From CADEFF01 sp964569315 (GTDB taxonomy: Bacteria; Pseudomonadota; Alphaproteobacteria; Dongiales; Dongiaceae), in NCBI GenBank assembly GCA_964569315.1, contig CAZMUZ010000009.1:1-60317 (forward strand): a DNA stretch of 60,317 nt. Direction: 5' to 3'. A program made the position numbers and the translations under genes. Shown here piece by piece: positions 15,536 through 23,510 of the stretch (the stretch's first letter is position 1; the number at the start of each line of letters is the position of its first letter). The notes beneath the pieces were generated by a model. The model saw only the letters and a list, made by a program, of their open reading frames with translations, was not told the origin of the DNA and searched no databases.

Positions 15536-16153
15536 TCAGAACTCGATCCCCGCCTGCGCCTTCACGCCCTCACGAAAGGGATGCTTCAGCATCGTCATTT
15601 CCGTCACGAGATCGGCGGCGTCGATCAGCTCCGGCTTCGCATTGCGGCCGGTCACGATGACGTGGAGGTTCCGGGGCCGGCTCGAGAGCGCCGCCACCAC
15701 CTCCTCGATCGGCAGATAATCGTAGCGCAGCACGATATTGAGCTCGTCGAGCAGGATCAGGCGGTAGCCGGGATCGGCGATGAGCCGCTTCGCCTCCTCC
15801 CAGGCCGCGCGGGCCGCGGCGATATCGCGCGCGCGGTCCTGCGTCTCCCAGGTGAAGCCCTCGCCCATGGTGCGGATGGTGACGAGCTCGGGAAAGCGCT
15901 GCAGCACGCCGCGTTCGCCGGTTTCCCATTTTCCCTTCACGAACTGCACGACCCCGACCTTCATGCCGTGGCCGATGGCGCGCATGACCATGCCGAAGGC
16001 CGCCGTCGACTTGCCCTTGCCCTTGCCGGTATGGACGATGAGCAGCCCCTTTTCGATCGTCTTGGTCGCCATCATCTTCGCGCGGGCCGCCTTGCGCTTC
16101 GCCGATTTCTCGTTGGCGAGCCGGTTGATCTCGTCTTCGCTCAAATCGCTCAT
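15536..16153 (-). CDS. cobO: Cob(I)alamin / corrinoid adenosyltransferase
   Basis: A 205-residue CobA/CobO/BtuR-type adenosyltransferase that transfers the adenosyl group of ATP to the cobalt of cobyrinic a,c-diamide and related corrinoids. The P-loop LLIVHTGKGKGKSTAAFGM begins near residue 37. VVQFVKGKWETGER, LILLDELNIVLRYDYLP and VIVTGRNAKPELIDAADLVTEM follow the family. The N-terminal 35 residues are basic and helical, as usual. Its ATG at 16153 overlaps the cobN stop by four bases. Confidence 0.95.
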   Translation of the reverse strand: MSDLSEDEINRLANEKSAKRKAARAKMMATKTIEKGLLIVHTGKGKGKSTAAFGMVMRAIGHGMKVGVVQFVKGKWETGERGVLQRFPELVTIRTMGEGFTWETQDRARDIAAARAAWEEAKRLIADPGYRLILLDELNIVLRYDYLPIEEVVAALSSRPRNLHVIVTGRNAKPELIDAADLVTEMTMLKHPFREGVKAQAGIEF

Positions 16154-19100
16154 GCTTCCGCCTGTTTGAGGGTTCTGCCGCCGAGTGCGGCAAGCTCGCG
16201 ATGCAGGCTGTTGGCGCGCGGCCGCCACAGCCCGCGCTCGACCGCCTCGTCGAAGCGGCGGATCATCTCGTCGCGCGCCGCGGGATTGGTCTCGGCGAGG
16301 AACCGGGCGACCTCCTCGTCGAGGAGATAGGCCTCGAACAGGGCCTCGAAATGATGGTCGCCGACGGCGCCGGTCGTGGCCGCGAAGGCGAAGAGATAAT
16401 CGACCGTGGCCGCCATCTCGAAGGCGCCCTTGTAGCCATGGCGCATCACGCCGCGGATCCATTTCGGATTGGCGGCGCGGCCGCGCACGATGCGGGCGAT
16501 TTCCTCCTCGAGCGTGCGGATCGCCGGATTCTCGGGGCGCGAATGGTCGTTGTGATAGACGGTCGGCTTGCGCCCGGAGAGATGCGCGACCGCCGCCGCC
16601 ATGCCGCCCTCGAACTGGTAGTAATCGTCGCTGTCGAGCAGGTCGTGCTCCCGATTATCCTGGTTGTGCAGCACGGCATCGATCCGGGCGAGCCGGGTCT
16701 CGAAGAGCCGGTGCTCGGCCTCGCCCTCCGCACCGCCGCCATAGGCATAGCCGCCCCAGGCGACATAGGCGCGGGCGAGATCGCCCGTCTCGCGCCAGCC
16801 CCGCTCGTCGATGAGCGCCTGCAACCCCGCCCCATAGGCGCCCGGCTTCGAGCCGAAGACGCGATAGCCGGCGCGGCGCGCGGCGACCGCCGGCGCGATG
16901 CCGTCGGCCACCAGCCGCTCGCGCTCGCGCCGCACCCGTTCGGCGATGGGGTTGTCGGCCGGCGGCTCGTCCTCGCCCGCGACCGCCCGCACGGCGCTGT
17001 CGAAAAGGTCGATCTGCGCCGGGAAGGCGTCGCGGAAGAAGCCCGAGACGCGCAGCGTCACATCGACCCGCGGCCGGGCGAGCAGCGAGAGGGGAATGAT
17101 CTCGAAGCCGGCGACCCGGCCCGATCCGCCGTCCCAGCGCGGCCGCACCCCGATGAGGGCGAGCGCCTGGGCGATGTCGTCGCCGCCCGTGCGCATATTG
17201 GCCGTGCCCCAGGCGCTGAGCGCGAGCGCGGCCGGCCAGGCGCCATGCTCCTGCCGATGGCGCTCCAGCAGCAGCGAGGCCGATTTCCAGCCGAGCTGCC
17301 AGGCCGTCGGCGTCGGCACGGTGCGGGTATCGACCGAGTAGAAATTGCGTCCCGTGGGCAGCACTTCCGGCCGGCCGCGGCTCGGCGCGCCGGAGGGTCC
17401 CGGTGCCACGAAGCGCCCGGCGAGGCCTTGCAGGAACCCCGCGATCTCCGCCGCGCCGCAGCCTCGGACGGCGGGGCGCAAATGGTCCTCGATCCAGCCC
17501 AGCACGACCCTCGTCCCGGTCCAGCCCGCCTCGGGGCGCGTGCTGCCGGCCACGAGATTGCGCACCAGCATTTCCAGCCGCTCGACCGTATCGCCCTCGG
17601 TCCGCCAGGCGGACCCCGTGTTCTGCAGCGCCGCCGGCTGCGCGCCCTCCCAGGGCGCGGCATAGTCGCAGGCAAGCGGATCGAACCCGTCGGGCAGCCG
17701 GAGATCGCGGGCGAGCGCACGGGTCAGCGACTGATCGGGACCTTCGCCGCGCCGGCGCGGGTTGCGCGCGAGCGCCACCAGCAGGTCGGTCAGCAGCGCA
17801 CCTTCGGGCGCCGCCCCGAACACATGCAGCCCGTCGCGGATCTGCAGCTCCTTCAGCTCGCAGAGGTGATTGTCGAGCTTCGCGAGCGCGCTGTCGGCCG
17901 CTTCGTCGGGCGCGATGCCGCAATCCTTGTCGAGCCCGAGCGCGCCGAGCCGTTCCAGGATCGCATCGCGGATCGGCCGGCATCGGCGCGGATCGAGGCC
18001 CGCCGCCTCGTAATACTCGTCCACAAGCTGCTCGAGCTCGGCGAAGGCGCCGTAGCTCTCGGCGCGCGTCAGCGGCGGCGTCAGATGATCCACCACCACG
18101 GCGGCGCTGCGCCGCTTCGCCTGGCTCCCCTCGCCCGGATCGTTGACGATGAAGGGATAGAGATGCGGCAGCGGGCCCAGCGCCGCCTCCGGCCAGCATT
18201 CGGCCGAGAGCGCCAGCGCCTTCCCCGGCAGCCATTCGAGATTGCCGTGCTTGCCGAAATGCACCACCGCATGGGCGCCGAAGCGCCGCCGCAGATAGCC
18301 ATAGAAGGCGAGGTAGCCATGCGGCGGCACCAGCGCCGGATCGTGATAGCTCCCGGCCGGATCGATGTTGTAGCCGCGCGCCGGCTGGATCGCGACGAGG
18401 AGATTGCCGGTCTCGAACCCCGGAAGCTGAAATCCCGTGCCGTCGAAGAAGGGATCGCGCGCCGGCGCTCCCCAGCGATCTTCCACGGCCCGGCGCAACG
18501 ATGCCGGAAGATCGGCCAGCAGCGCCTCATGCTCCGTGAGGCTCCAGCGCAGACCTTCGCGCTCATGCCGGCCCGCATTGGTCGGCCCCTGCAGCAGCCG
18601 GCCGATCAGCGCGGCGCCCTCTGTCGGTGCCTCGCCCGTCTCGTAACCGGCGGCGGCCATGGCGCGGAGCGATCCGGCGACGCTCGCCGGCGTATCGAGC
18701 CCGACGCCATTGCCGATCCGCCCGTCCTTGTTCGGGTAATTGGCCAGCACGATCGCGACGCGCCTTTCGGTCGGGGCGGCGCGGCGCAGCCTGACCCAGG
18801 CGGCGGCGAGTTCCGCCACGAATTTCAGCCGGTCGGCGACCGGCGCATGGGTGGCGAGGCTGCATTCCGTCGCCGCGTCGAACCGCGCCTCCGCCTTGAA
18901 GGAGACGGCGCGGGTCAGAACACGCCCGTCCACCTCCGGCAGCGCCACATGCATGGCGATGTCCCGGGCCGAGAGCCCGGCGCTGCTCGCCCGCCAGTCC
19001 GCTTCGTTGCCGGTCGAGAAGACCACCTGCAGGACCGGGCAGTCGGCCAAATCGAAGGGCGTCTCGCCGCGTTCCGCGCCCGGCTGGCCCAAGGCGAAGG

Positions 19101-19899
19101 CGGTGGCATTGAGCACAATTTCCGGCGCGCCATCGCCGATCAGCCGCCGGATCAGGGCCGCCGCCATCGGCTCCTTGAGGCTGCTCACATGGACCGGCAG
19201 GGCGTCGAGCCCGGCGGCGTCGAGCGCCGCGATCAGCCCGTCCACCGGTGCCAGGCTCCCGGCCTGCAGCAGGGCGCGATAGAACACGACCAGCGCAACC
19301 GGGCGGTCGGACTTCCAACGGCGGCGGATGCGGGCGAGATCGGGCTCGCTGTCGCCCGGCCAATAGAGCCCGGCGCGCAGCAGCGGCTTCGGCTCGCGCC
19401 ACGCGACGTCACGGCCGATCAGGTGGCCGGCGTAATCGAGGAGCGCCTGCGCATTGCCGATCCCGCCCTCGGTCAGATAGCGCCAGAGCCGGTCGAGCGC
19501 ATCCGCCGGCAGGGTGGAGCGGCGCGCCAGCGCCGGGTCCGGCTGCTCGTCGCCCGGCAGCAGGGCGAGCGCGATCCCCTTTTCGCGGCAGGCGAGCTCG
19601 AGCTGCTCCACGCCATAGGGCCAGTAGCGTTCGCCGCCGAGCAGCCGGGCGATGACGAGCCTCGCGCCCGCGACCGTACGGTCGAGATAGAGATCGACCG
19701 AGAGATGGTGGCCGAGCTGACCGAGATTGGCGAGGCGCAGGCTGGGCGCCGCCGGCCCCTGCCGGCGATGCGCCTCGGCGAGGCAGGCGAGCTCCGTATC
19801 GGCCGCCGAGAAGAACAGGATGTCGCCCGGCGATTGCCCGAGATCGACGGCGGCGCTGCCGTCGCTGACGATGCCGGGCCGGGCGGCGAGAAGGTGCAT
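16150..19899 (-). CDS. cobN: Aerobic-type cobaltochelatase large subunit
   Basis: A 1249-residue CobN, near the usual length for the family (about 1250-1280). CobN is the catalytic subunit of the ATP-dependent CobNST complex that inserts Co2+ into hydrogenobyrinic acid a,c-diamide. Seen: HFGKHGNLEWLPGKALALS (about residue 550), FIVNDPGEGSQAKRRS, GTANMRTGGDDIAQALALIG and, near the C-terminus, EFEGGMAAAVAHLSGRKP-like sequence (YQFEGGMAAAVAH) and NPKWIRGVMRHGYKGAFEMA. The CobS and CobT AAA+ partners are not in the window; in many alphaproteobacteria they lie elsewhere. Seven bases separate it from the upstream cobW and it overlaps cobO by four. It marks the late-cobalt-insertion pathway. Confidence 0.96.
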   Translation of the reverse strand: MHLLAARPGIVSDGSAAVDLGQSPGDILFFSAADTELACLAEAHRRQGPAAPSLRLANLGQLGHHLSVDLYLDRTVAGARLVIARLLGGERYWPYGVEQLELACREKGIALALLPGDEQPDPALARRSTLPADALDRLWRYLTEGGIGNAQALLDYAGHLIGRDVAWREPKPLLRAGLYWPGDSEPDLARIRRRWKSDRPVALVVFYRALLQAGSLAPVDGLIAALDAAGLDALPVHVSSLKEPMAAALIRRLIGDGAPEIVLNATAFALGQPGAERGETPFDLADCPVLQVVFSTGNEADWRASSAGLSARDIAMHVALPEVDGRVLTRAVSFKAEARFDAATECSLATHAPVADRLKFVAELAAAWVRLRRAAPTERRVAIVLANYPNKDGRIGNGVGLDTPASVAGSLRAMAAAGYETGEAPTEGAALIGRLLQGPTNAGRHEREGLRWSLTEHEALLADLPASLRRAVEDRWGAPARDPFFDGTGFQLPGFETGNLLVAIQPARGYNIDPAGSYHDPALVPPHGYLAFYGYLRRRFGAHAVVHFGKHGNLEWLPGKALALSAECWPEAALGPLPHLYPFIVNDPGEGSQAKRRSAAVVVDHLTPPLTRAESYGAFAELEQLVDEYYEAAGLDPRRCRPIRDAILERLGALGLDKDCGIAPDEAADSALAKLDNHLCELKELQIRDGLHVFGAAPEGALLTDLLVALARNPRRRGEGPDQSLTRALARDLRLPDGFDPLACDYAAPWEGAQPAALQNTGSAWRTEGDTVERLEMLVRNLVAGSTRPEAGWTGTRVVLGWIEDHLRPAVRGCGAAEIAGFLQGLAGRFVAPGPSGAPSRGRPEVLPTGRNFYSVDTRTVPTPTAWQLGWKSASLLLERHRQEHGAWPAALALSAWGTANMRTGGDDIAQALALIGVRPRWDGGSGRVAGFEIIPLSLLARPRVDVTLRVSGFFRDAFPAQIDLFDSAVRAVAGEDEPPADNPIAERVRRERERLVADGIAPAVAARRAGYRVFGSKPGAYGAGLQALIDERGWRETGDLARAYVAWGGYAYGGGAEGEAEHRLFETRLARIDAVLHNQDNREHDLLDSDDYYQFEGGMAAAVAHLSGRKPTVYHNDHSRPENPAIRTLEEEIARIVRGRAANPKWIRGVMRHGYKGAFEMAATVDYLFAFAATTGAVGDHHFEALFEAYLLDEEVARFLAETNPAARDEMIRRFDEAVERGLWRPRANSLHRELAALGGRTLKQAEA

Positions 19900-19906
19900 C
19901 GTCCGG

Positions 19907-20941
19907 TCAGTCCGCGCCGAGCGCTGCGGCGATGGCGGTGCGGTCGAGCCCTTTGAGCCCGATCACCACCAGCCGTCCGGCGCGCGGCTCGTCCGCCCGC
20001 CAAGGCCGGTCGTAATAATGCTGCAGCCGCGATCCCACGCCCTGCAGCAGCAGCCGCATTTCCTTGCCGGCGACATGGAGAAAGCCCTTCACGCGGAGGA
20101 TGTCGTGCGCGGCGATGGTCGGCCCGAGGCGCGCGAGGATGTCGCCGGGCGCGGCGAGGGTCGGGATCTCGAGCGAGAAGCTCTCGAACTCGTCATGCTC
20201 GTGATCCTCGCCCTCGGCCTCGTGATGCGAGGGGCGCGAATCGAGATCGTCCTCCGCCGCGGCCTCGAGGCCGAGCAGGGTCGCCGCGTCGATCGCGCCG
20301 AAGCTCGCCGGCAGCAGCTTCGCCGCGGCACCGCTTTCGCGCCGCACCGTCGCTTCCGCCTCTGCGCGCAGCCGGTCGTCCATCAGATCGGTCTTGTTGA
20401 TGACGATGAGGTCGGCCGCGGCGAGCTGATCCTCGAAGAGCTCCGCGAGCGGGCTCTCGTGATCGAGCGCCTCGTCCGCGCGGCGCTGCCGGTCGACCGC
20501 GTCCGGGTCCTCGGCGAAGCGGCCGGCGGCGACGGCCGGCCCGTCGACCACGGCGATCACGCCGTCCACCGTCACGCGCGCCCGCACCTCGGGCCAGGTG
20601 AAGGCCTTGATGAGCGGCTTCGGCAAGGCGAGGCCGGAGGTCTCGATGACGATATGCTCGGGCGGCTGCGGCCGGTTCAGCAGCGCCTCGATGGTCGGCA
20701 GGAAATCGTCCGCGACCGTGCAGCAGATGCAGCCGTTCGCGAGCTCGACGATGTTCTCCTCGGGGCAGGACTCGATGCCGCAGCTCTTCAGGATCTCGCC
20801 ATCGACGCCGACCTCGCCGAACTCGTTGACGATGAGGGCGAGGCGGCGGCCGTTCGCGGTGCGCAGCAGATGCTGGATCAGCGTGGTCTTCCCCGCGCCG
20901 AGGAAGCCGGTGACGATGGTGGCGGGAATCTTCGCGGTCAT
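19907..20941 (-). CDS. cobW: CobW-type GTPase, metal carrier for cobalamin synthesis
   Basis: A 344-residue G3E-family GTPase. Walker A is IVTGFLGAGKTTLIQHLL (residues about 9-26), the metal-binding GCICCTV (CxCC) is near residue 71, the GTP base motif is VINKTDL, and there is a His/Glu-rich loop HHEAEGEDHEHDE ahead of the C-terminal CobW_C domain (HDILRVKGFLHVAGKE). CobW is believed to deliver Co2+ to the CobNST chelatase, consistent with its place directly before cobN. ATG at 20941 overlaps the cobU stop by four bases. Confidence 0.93.
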   Translation of the reverse strand: MTAKIPATIVTGFLGAGKTTLIQHLLRTANGRRLALIVNEFGEVGVDGEILKSCGIESCPEENIVELANGCICCTVADDFLPTIEALLNRPQPPEHIVIETSGLALPKPLIKAFTWPEVRARVTVDGVIAVVDGPAVAAGRFAEDPDAVDRQRRADEALDHESPLAELFEDQLAAADLIVINKTDLMDDRLRAEAEATVRRESGAAAKLLPASFGAIDAATLLGLEAAAEDDLDSRPSHHEAEGEDHEHDEFESFSLEIPTLAAPGDILARLGPTIAAHDILRVKGFLHVAGKEMRLLLQGVGSRLQHYYDRPWRADEPRAGRLVVIGLKGLDRTAIAAALGAD

Positions 20942-21501
20942 TGCGGCAGGTTTCCTTTGAGGGTGAGCGGCAATCCCGCCGCGATGAAGAGCACACGGTC
21001 GGCGACCGCGGCGATTCGCTGATTGACGCGGCCGGCATGGTCGCGGAACGCGCGCGCGAGCCGGTTGTCCGGCACGATGCCGAGCCCGACCTCGTTCGAG
21101 ACGAAGATCACGGGGCCGCCGGGCCGCCTCGCGGCTTCCGCGAGCCGCTCGGCGGCTTCGTCCGGATTTTCCTCGGCCGACATCAGGTTGCTGACCCAGA
21201 GCGTGAGGCAATCCACCAGGATCGGCCCCGGCTCCGCGCGGATCGCCTCGGCGATCGCGATCGGCGTTTCGAGCGTCACCCAGCCCGCGCCGCGCTCGGC
21301 GCGATGGCGGCGGATGCGCTCGGCCATCTCCGCGTCGCCGGCATGCCCGGTCGCGAGGTAGGTGCGCCGTCCGGGCAGGCGCGCCATCAGCGATTCGGCA
21401 TAGCGGCTCTTGCCGGAGCGCGCCCCGCCGAGCACGAGGGTGACCCCGTCCAGCCCCTGGACAGGCGAAAGCAGCGGATGGCCGGGATCGGCTTGCGGCA
21501 T
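20938..21501 (-). CDS. cobU: Adenosylcobinamide kinase / adenosylcobinamide-phosphate guanylyltransferase
   Basis: A 187-residue bifunctional CobU (CobP in Pseudomonas denitrificans), which phosphorylates adenosylcobinamide and then transfers GMP from GTP. The P-loop is TLVLGGARSGKSRYAESL. RRTYLATGHAGDAEMAERIRRHRAERG holds the conserved His. VDCLTLWVSNLM and SNEVGLGIVPDNRLARAFRD complete the family pattern. Start chosen at the ATG 21501, preceded by a strong GGAGGGGGGA ribosome binding site; an in-frame GTG at 21522 would lie inside the leader. First gene after the cobalamin riboswitch and so the direct target of its control. Confidence 0.95.
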   Translation of the reverse strand: MPQADPGHPLLSPVQGLDGVTLVLGGARSGKSRYAESLMARLPGRRTYLATGHAGDAEMAERIRRHRAERGAGWVTLETPIAIAEAIRAEPGPILVDCLTLWVSNLMSAEENPDEAAERLAEAARRPGGPVIFVSNEVGLGIVPDNRLARAFRDHAGRVNQRIAAVADRVLFIAAGLPLTLKGNLPQ

Positions 21502-21547
21502 GCGACGTCTCCCCCCTCCCACCGAGGACCGGGTTCAGCGATGGGGC

Positions 21548-21722
21548 CGTGCAGGTTTCCTGGCTCGGCGACTCTCGCGGCCCGCCGGCGCCTTCCCAGC
21601 CCCGAAAGGAGCCAGTGGCAACATGCCGTCGGGCCTCGTCGCTCACAGTTGCGGGGGCAGCGCCGGCTTTCCACCGGCTTCCCTAGACGCGGCCGACGGC
21701 AACACTAGAGGAACCGGCCGGG
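21548..21722 (-). promoter_or_regulatory. Cobalamin (adenosylcobalamin-type) riboswitch
   Basis: The minus strand carries a textbook cobalamin riboswitch in the leader of cobU. In transcript order: an early GGTTCCTCTAG element; GGGAAGCCGGTGGAAAGCCG; GCGCTGCCCCCGCAACTGTG; the B12 box GCCACTGG; GGGCTGGGAAGGCG; GAGTCGCCGAGCCAGGAAAC and the closing CCTGC, which pairs with upstream sequence in P1. About 46 bases then separate it from the cobU ATG, including the G-rich ribosome binding site. No U-tract terminator is visible between aptamer and gene, so control is probably at translation initiation (inference). Binding of adenosylcobalamin should reduce expression of cobU-cobW-cobN-cobO and perhaps cobQ. 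Confidence 0.95.
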
Positions 21723-21935
21723 AATCGCCAGCCGCCTCGATTTTCCGGCCTTTTCCCCAAAAAACCGCAGGGATTCGCCGATCCCCCCGTGAATCCCTTC
21801 GACGAGGCCAGGCAAGACCCCGCGCCCGCAGGAGACAAGCCGATGACTGGTCACTTTTTGCACCTTCCCGCCCGTCCGGGCTCGCTTTCCGGTTTTTCCG
21901 AGGGGCGTCGGGCCGAAGGCGGCAGGATCGAGACA

Positions 21936-21965
21936 TTGGATCGCCCGCCGGGGGCGCTCTATAAC
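21936..21965 (+). promoter_or_regulatory. Candidate promoter of the ECF sigma operon
   Basis: TTGGAT (21936-21941) and TATAAC (21960-21965) are 18 bases apart, 39 bases before the ATG at 22005. The -10 matches 5/6, the -35 only 3/6. No clear ECF-type GGAAC/-10 pair was found in front of the gene. Besides this, the roughly 280 bases between the riboswitch and the sigma gene show nothing recognisable. Confidence 0.3.
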
Positions 21966-22004
21966 CGGGCCCATGTCTGACCGGCCGTTTCAGCCGGGGT
22001 CGGA

Positions 22005-22616
22005 ATGGCAATGCCGGACGGTGCGGTTGGAACGCTTCCCGTCGGGCTGGGCAGTCCCGGGAGCGGAATGGTCGAGGACGGCGACGAGGCCTTGCTGCTG
22101 TCCGCGGGACGCGGCGACCGGCGCGCTTTCACGGCGCTGGTCGAGCGCCATATCGGGCGTGCCGGCGCCATCGCAGGCCGCATGCTCGGCATCCGCGCGG
22201 ACGCCGAGGAGGTGGTCCAGGAGGCCTTCCTGCGCGTCTGGCAGAAGGCGCCCGAATGGCGGACCGACGGCGGCGCGAAGTTCACGACCTGGCTGCATCG
22301 CATCCTGGTCAATCTCTGCATCGATCGCCGGCGGCGAAGGCCGACCGTCCCGATCGATGCGATCGAGGAACCGGCGGACGAGGCGGCGGACGGGTTCGAT
22401 CGCGCGCTCGCCGGCGAACGGCGGCAGCGGGTCGCGACGGCGCTGGGAACGCTCCCGGAGCGGCAGCGCGCGGCGATCGTGCTCAGTTATTACGAGGGCC
22501 TCAGCAACGTGGCGGTCGCCGAGGCGCTGGAGGTGAGCGTGGGTGCGGTCGAATCGCTGCTGGTCAGGGCGAGACGCAGCCTTTCGACGGCGCTGGCCGA
22601 TTTGAAGGATGATTGA
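22005..22616 (+). CDS. ECF-family RNA polymerase sigma factor
   Basis: A 203-residue extracytoplasmic-function sigma factor. Region 2: FTALVERHIGRAGAIAGRMLGIRADAEEVVQEAFLRVWQ-type sequence (about residues 37-75), with the -10-recognition helix TWLHRILVNLCIDRRRR. Region 4: LPERQRAAIVLSYYEGLSNVAVAEALEVSVGAVESLLVRARRSL-type helix-turn-helix near the C-terminus. The N-terminal 20 residues are low complexity and a second in-frame ATG lies at 22068, so the start is uncertain. It is followed by a membrane protein and a periplasmic sensor-like protein, the layout of surface-signalling modules such as Cnr of Cupriavidus. Divergent from the cobalamin riboswitch. Confidence 0.92.
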   Translation: MAMPDGAVGTLPVGLGSPGSGMVEDGDEALLLSAGRGDRRAFTALVERHIGRAGAIAGRMLGIRADAEEVVQEAFLRVWQKAPEWRTDGGAKFTTWLHRILVNLCIDRRRRRPTVPIDAIEEPADEAADGFDRALAGERRQRVATALGTLPERQRAAIVLSYYEGLSNVAVAEALEVSVGAVESLLVRARRSLSTALADLKDD

Positions 22617-22632
22617 GGTGAGGAGAGACGAC

Positions 22633-23052
22633 ATGAAGCTCGAACGGTTCGCGGCGATCATCGCGGCCTATGGCGGCGCCAAGGCGCGCTGGCCGGAGAG
22701 CGAGCGGGATGCCGCGGCGGCCCTGCTGGCGGCAAGCCCCGAGGCGCGCGCGGCGCTCGCCGAGGCGCAGCGGCTGGACCGGCTGCTGGACCGGGCGCCG
22801 AAGCCTGCGCTCGACCTCGTGCCCGACATGATCGCGGCGCGCGCCGTCGCTGCGAGCCAGGCGGCCGCCGGCCGACGCATCGCGCGCCGCGGCTTCTGGT
22901 GGTTCGTGCCGGGCGCGAGCGGCCTCGCGGCCGCGGCCATCGCCGGCTTCCTCGTGGGCTGGGGCGGGTCGGACGCACCGGCGACGGCGGATGCCTCGGT
23001 CGACTATTCCACCTATGTCGCGTCGCTCGACCTCGGGGACGGCCTGCTATGA
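22633..23052 (+). CDS. Putative anti-sigma factor (single-pass membrane protein)
   Basis: A 139-residue protein with a cytoplasmic, charged helical N-terminal part (KLERFAAIIAAYGGAKARWPESERDAAAALL, read in two helices), one membrane helix at about residues 90-110 (FVPGASGLAAAAIAGFLVGW) and a short periplasmic tail. This is the architecture of small anti-sigma factors that hold ECF sigma factors at the membrane, and its place right after the sigma gene supports the role; no family motif is decisive. The ATG at 22633 has AGGAGA seven bases upstream; a further in-frame ATG at 22609 overlaps the sigma gene. Its stop overlaps the next start (ATGA). Confidence 0.65.
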   Translation: MKLERFAAIIAAYGGAKARWPESERDAAAALLAASPEARAALAEAQRLDRLLDRAPKPALDLVPDMIAARAVAASQAAAGRRIARRGFWWFVPGASGLAAAAIAGFLVGWGGSDAPATADASVDYSTYVASLDLGDGLL

Positions 23053-23477
23053 CCGATTTTCTGCGCCGCAACGCCACCACCATCATGGTGGTGCTGCTGG
23101 TTTCGCTCGCCGGCAACCTCTTCCTCGGCGGCGTGCTCGCGGGCCGCTTCGTCCACGATCACAAGCGCCCGGGCTGGTCGTCTGGCGACCAGATGGTACG
23201 CACCGTGCTGGAGCGCATCGCCAAGGATCTGCCGGAAGAGCAGCGCAAGCCCTTCCGCGAGGCGATGGAGCAGCAGCGGCCGCAGCTCGTGCAGGGCGGC
23301 CAGCAGGTCCGCGATGCGCGCGACGCGCTCCGGGCGGCGATCACCACGCGCCCCTTCGACCGCGCCACGTTCGACTCAGCCTTCAACGGCATGCGCGAGA
23401 GCAACCGCAGCTTCTGGACGGCGCTCCAGCGCGCCGTGGGCGACGCGCTCGAACAAACCAGCATGCCCGCCGAGTAG
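23049..23477 (+). CDS. Periplasmic heavy-metal sensor-like protein (CnrX/ZraP-type)
   Basis: A 142-residue protein anchored by one N-terminal helix (TTIMVVLLVSLAGNLFLGGVL, residues about 10-30) with a periplasmic all-helical domain rich in Gln, Arg and Glu. The pattern LPEEQRKPFREAME and the later paired helices resemble the Metal_resist group (CnrX, ZraP, CpxP relatives). There is a His-rich spot just after the membrane helix (FVHDHKRPG) that could bind metal. It is the third gene of the sigma / anti-sigma / sensor operon and would report a periplasmic ligand to the anti-sigma factor (inference from architecture). Converges with the histidine kinase gene. Confidence 0.7.
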   Translation: MTDFLRRNATTIMVVLLVSLAGNLFLGGVLAGRFVHDHKRPGWSSGDQMVRTVLERIAKDLPEEQRKPFREAMEQQRPQLVQGGQQVRDARDALRAAITTRPFDRATFDSAFNGMRESNRSFWTALQRAVGDALEQTSMPAE

Positions 23478-23510
23478 CGCCCGCACGGGAGCGGCGCGGA
23501 CGCCGCCCCT

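Noticed and set aside
16201..19956. A 1251-codon plus-strand frame antisense to cobN
   Set aside because: No recognisable domain and composition typical of a shadow frame; cobN has all family motifs.
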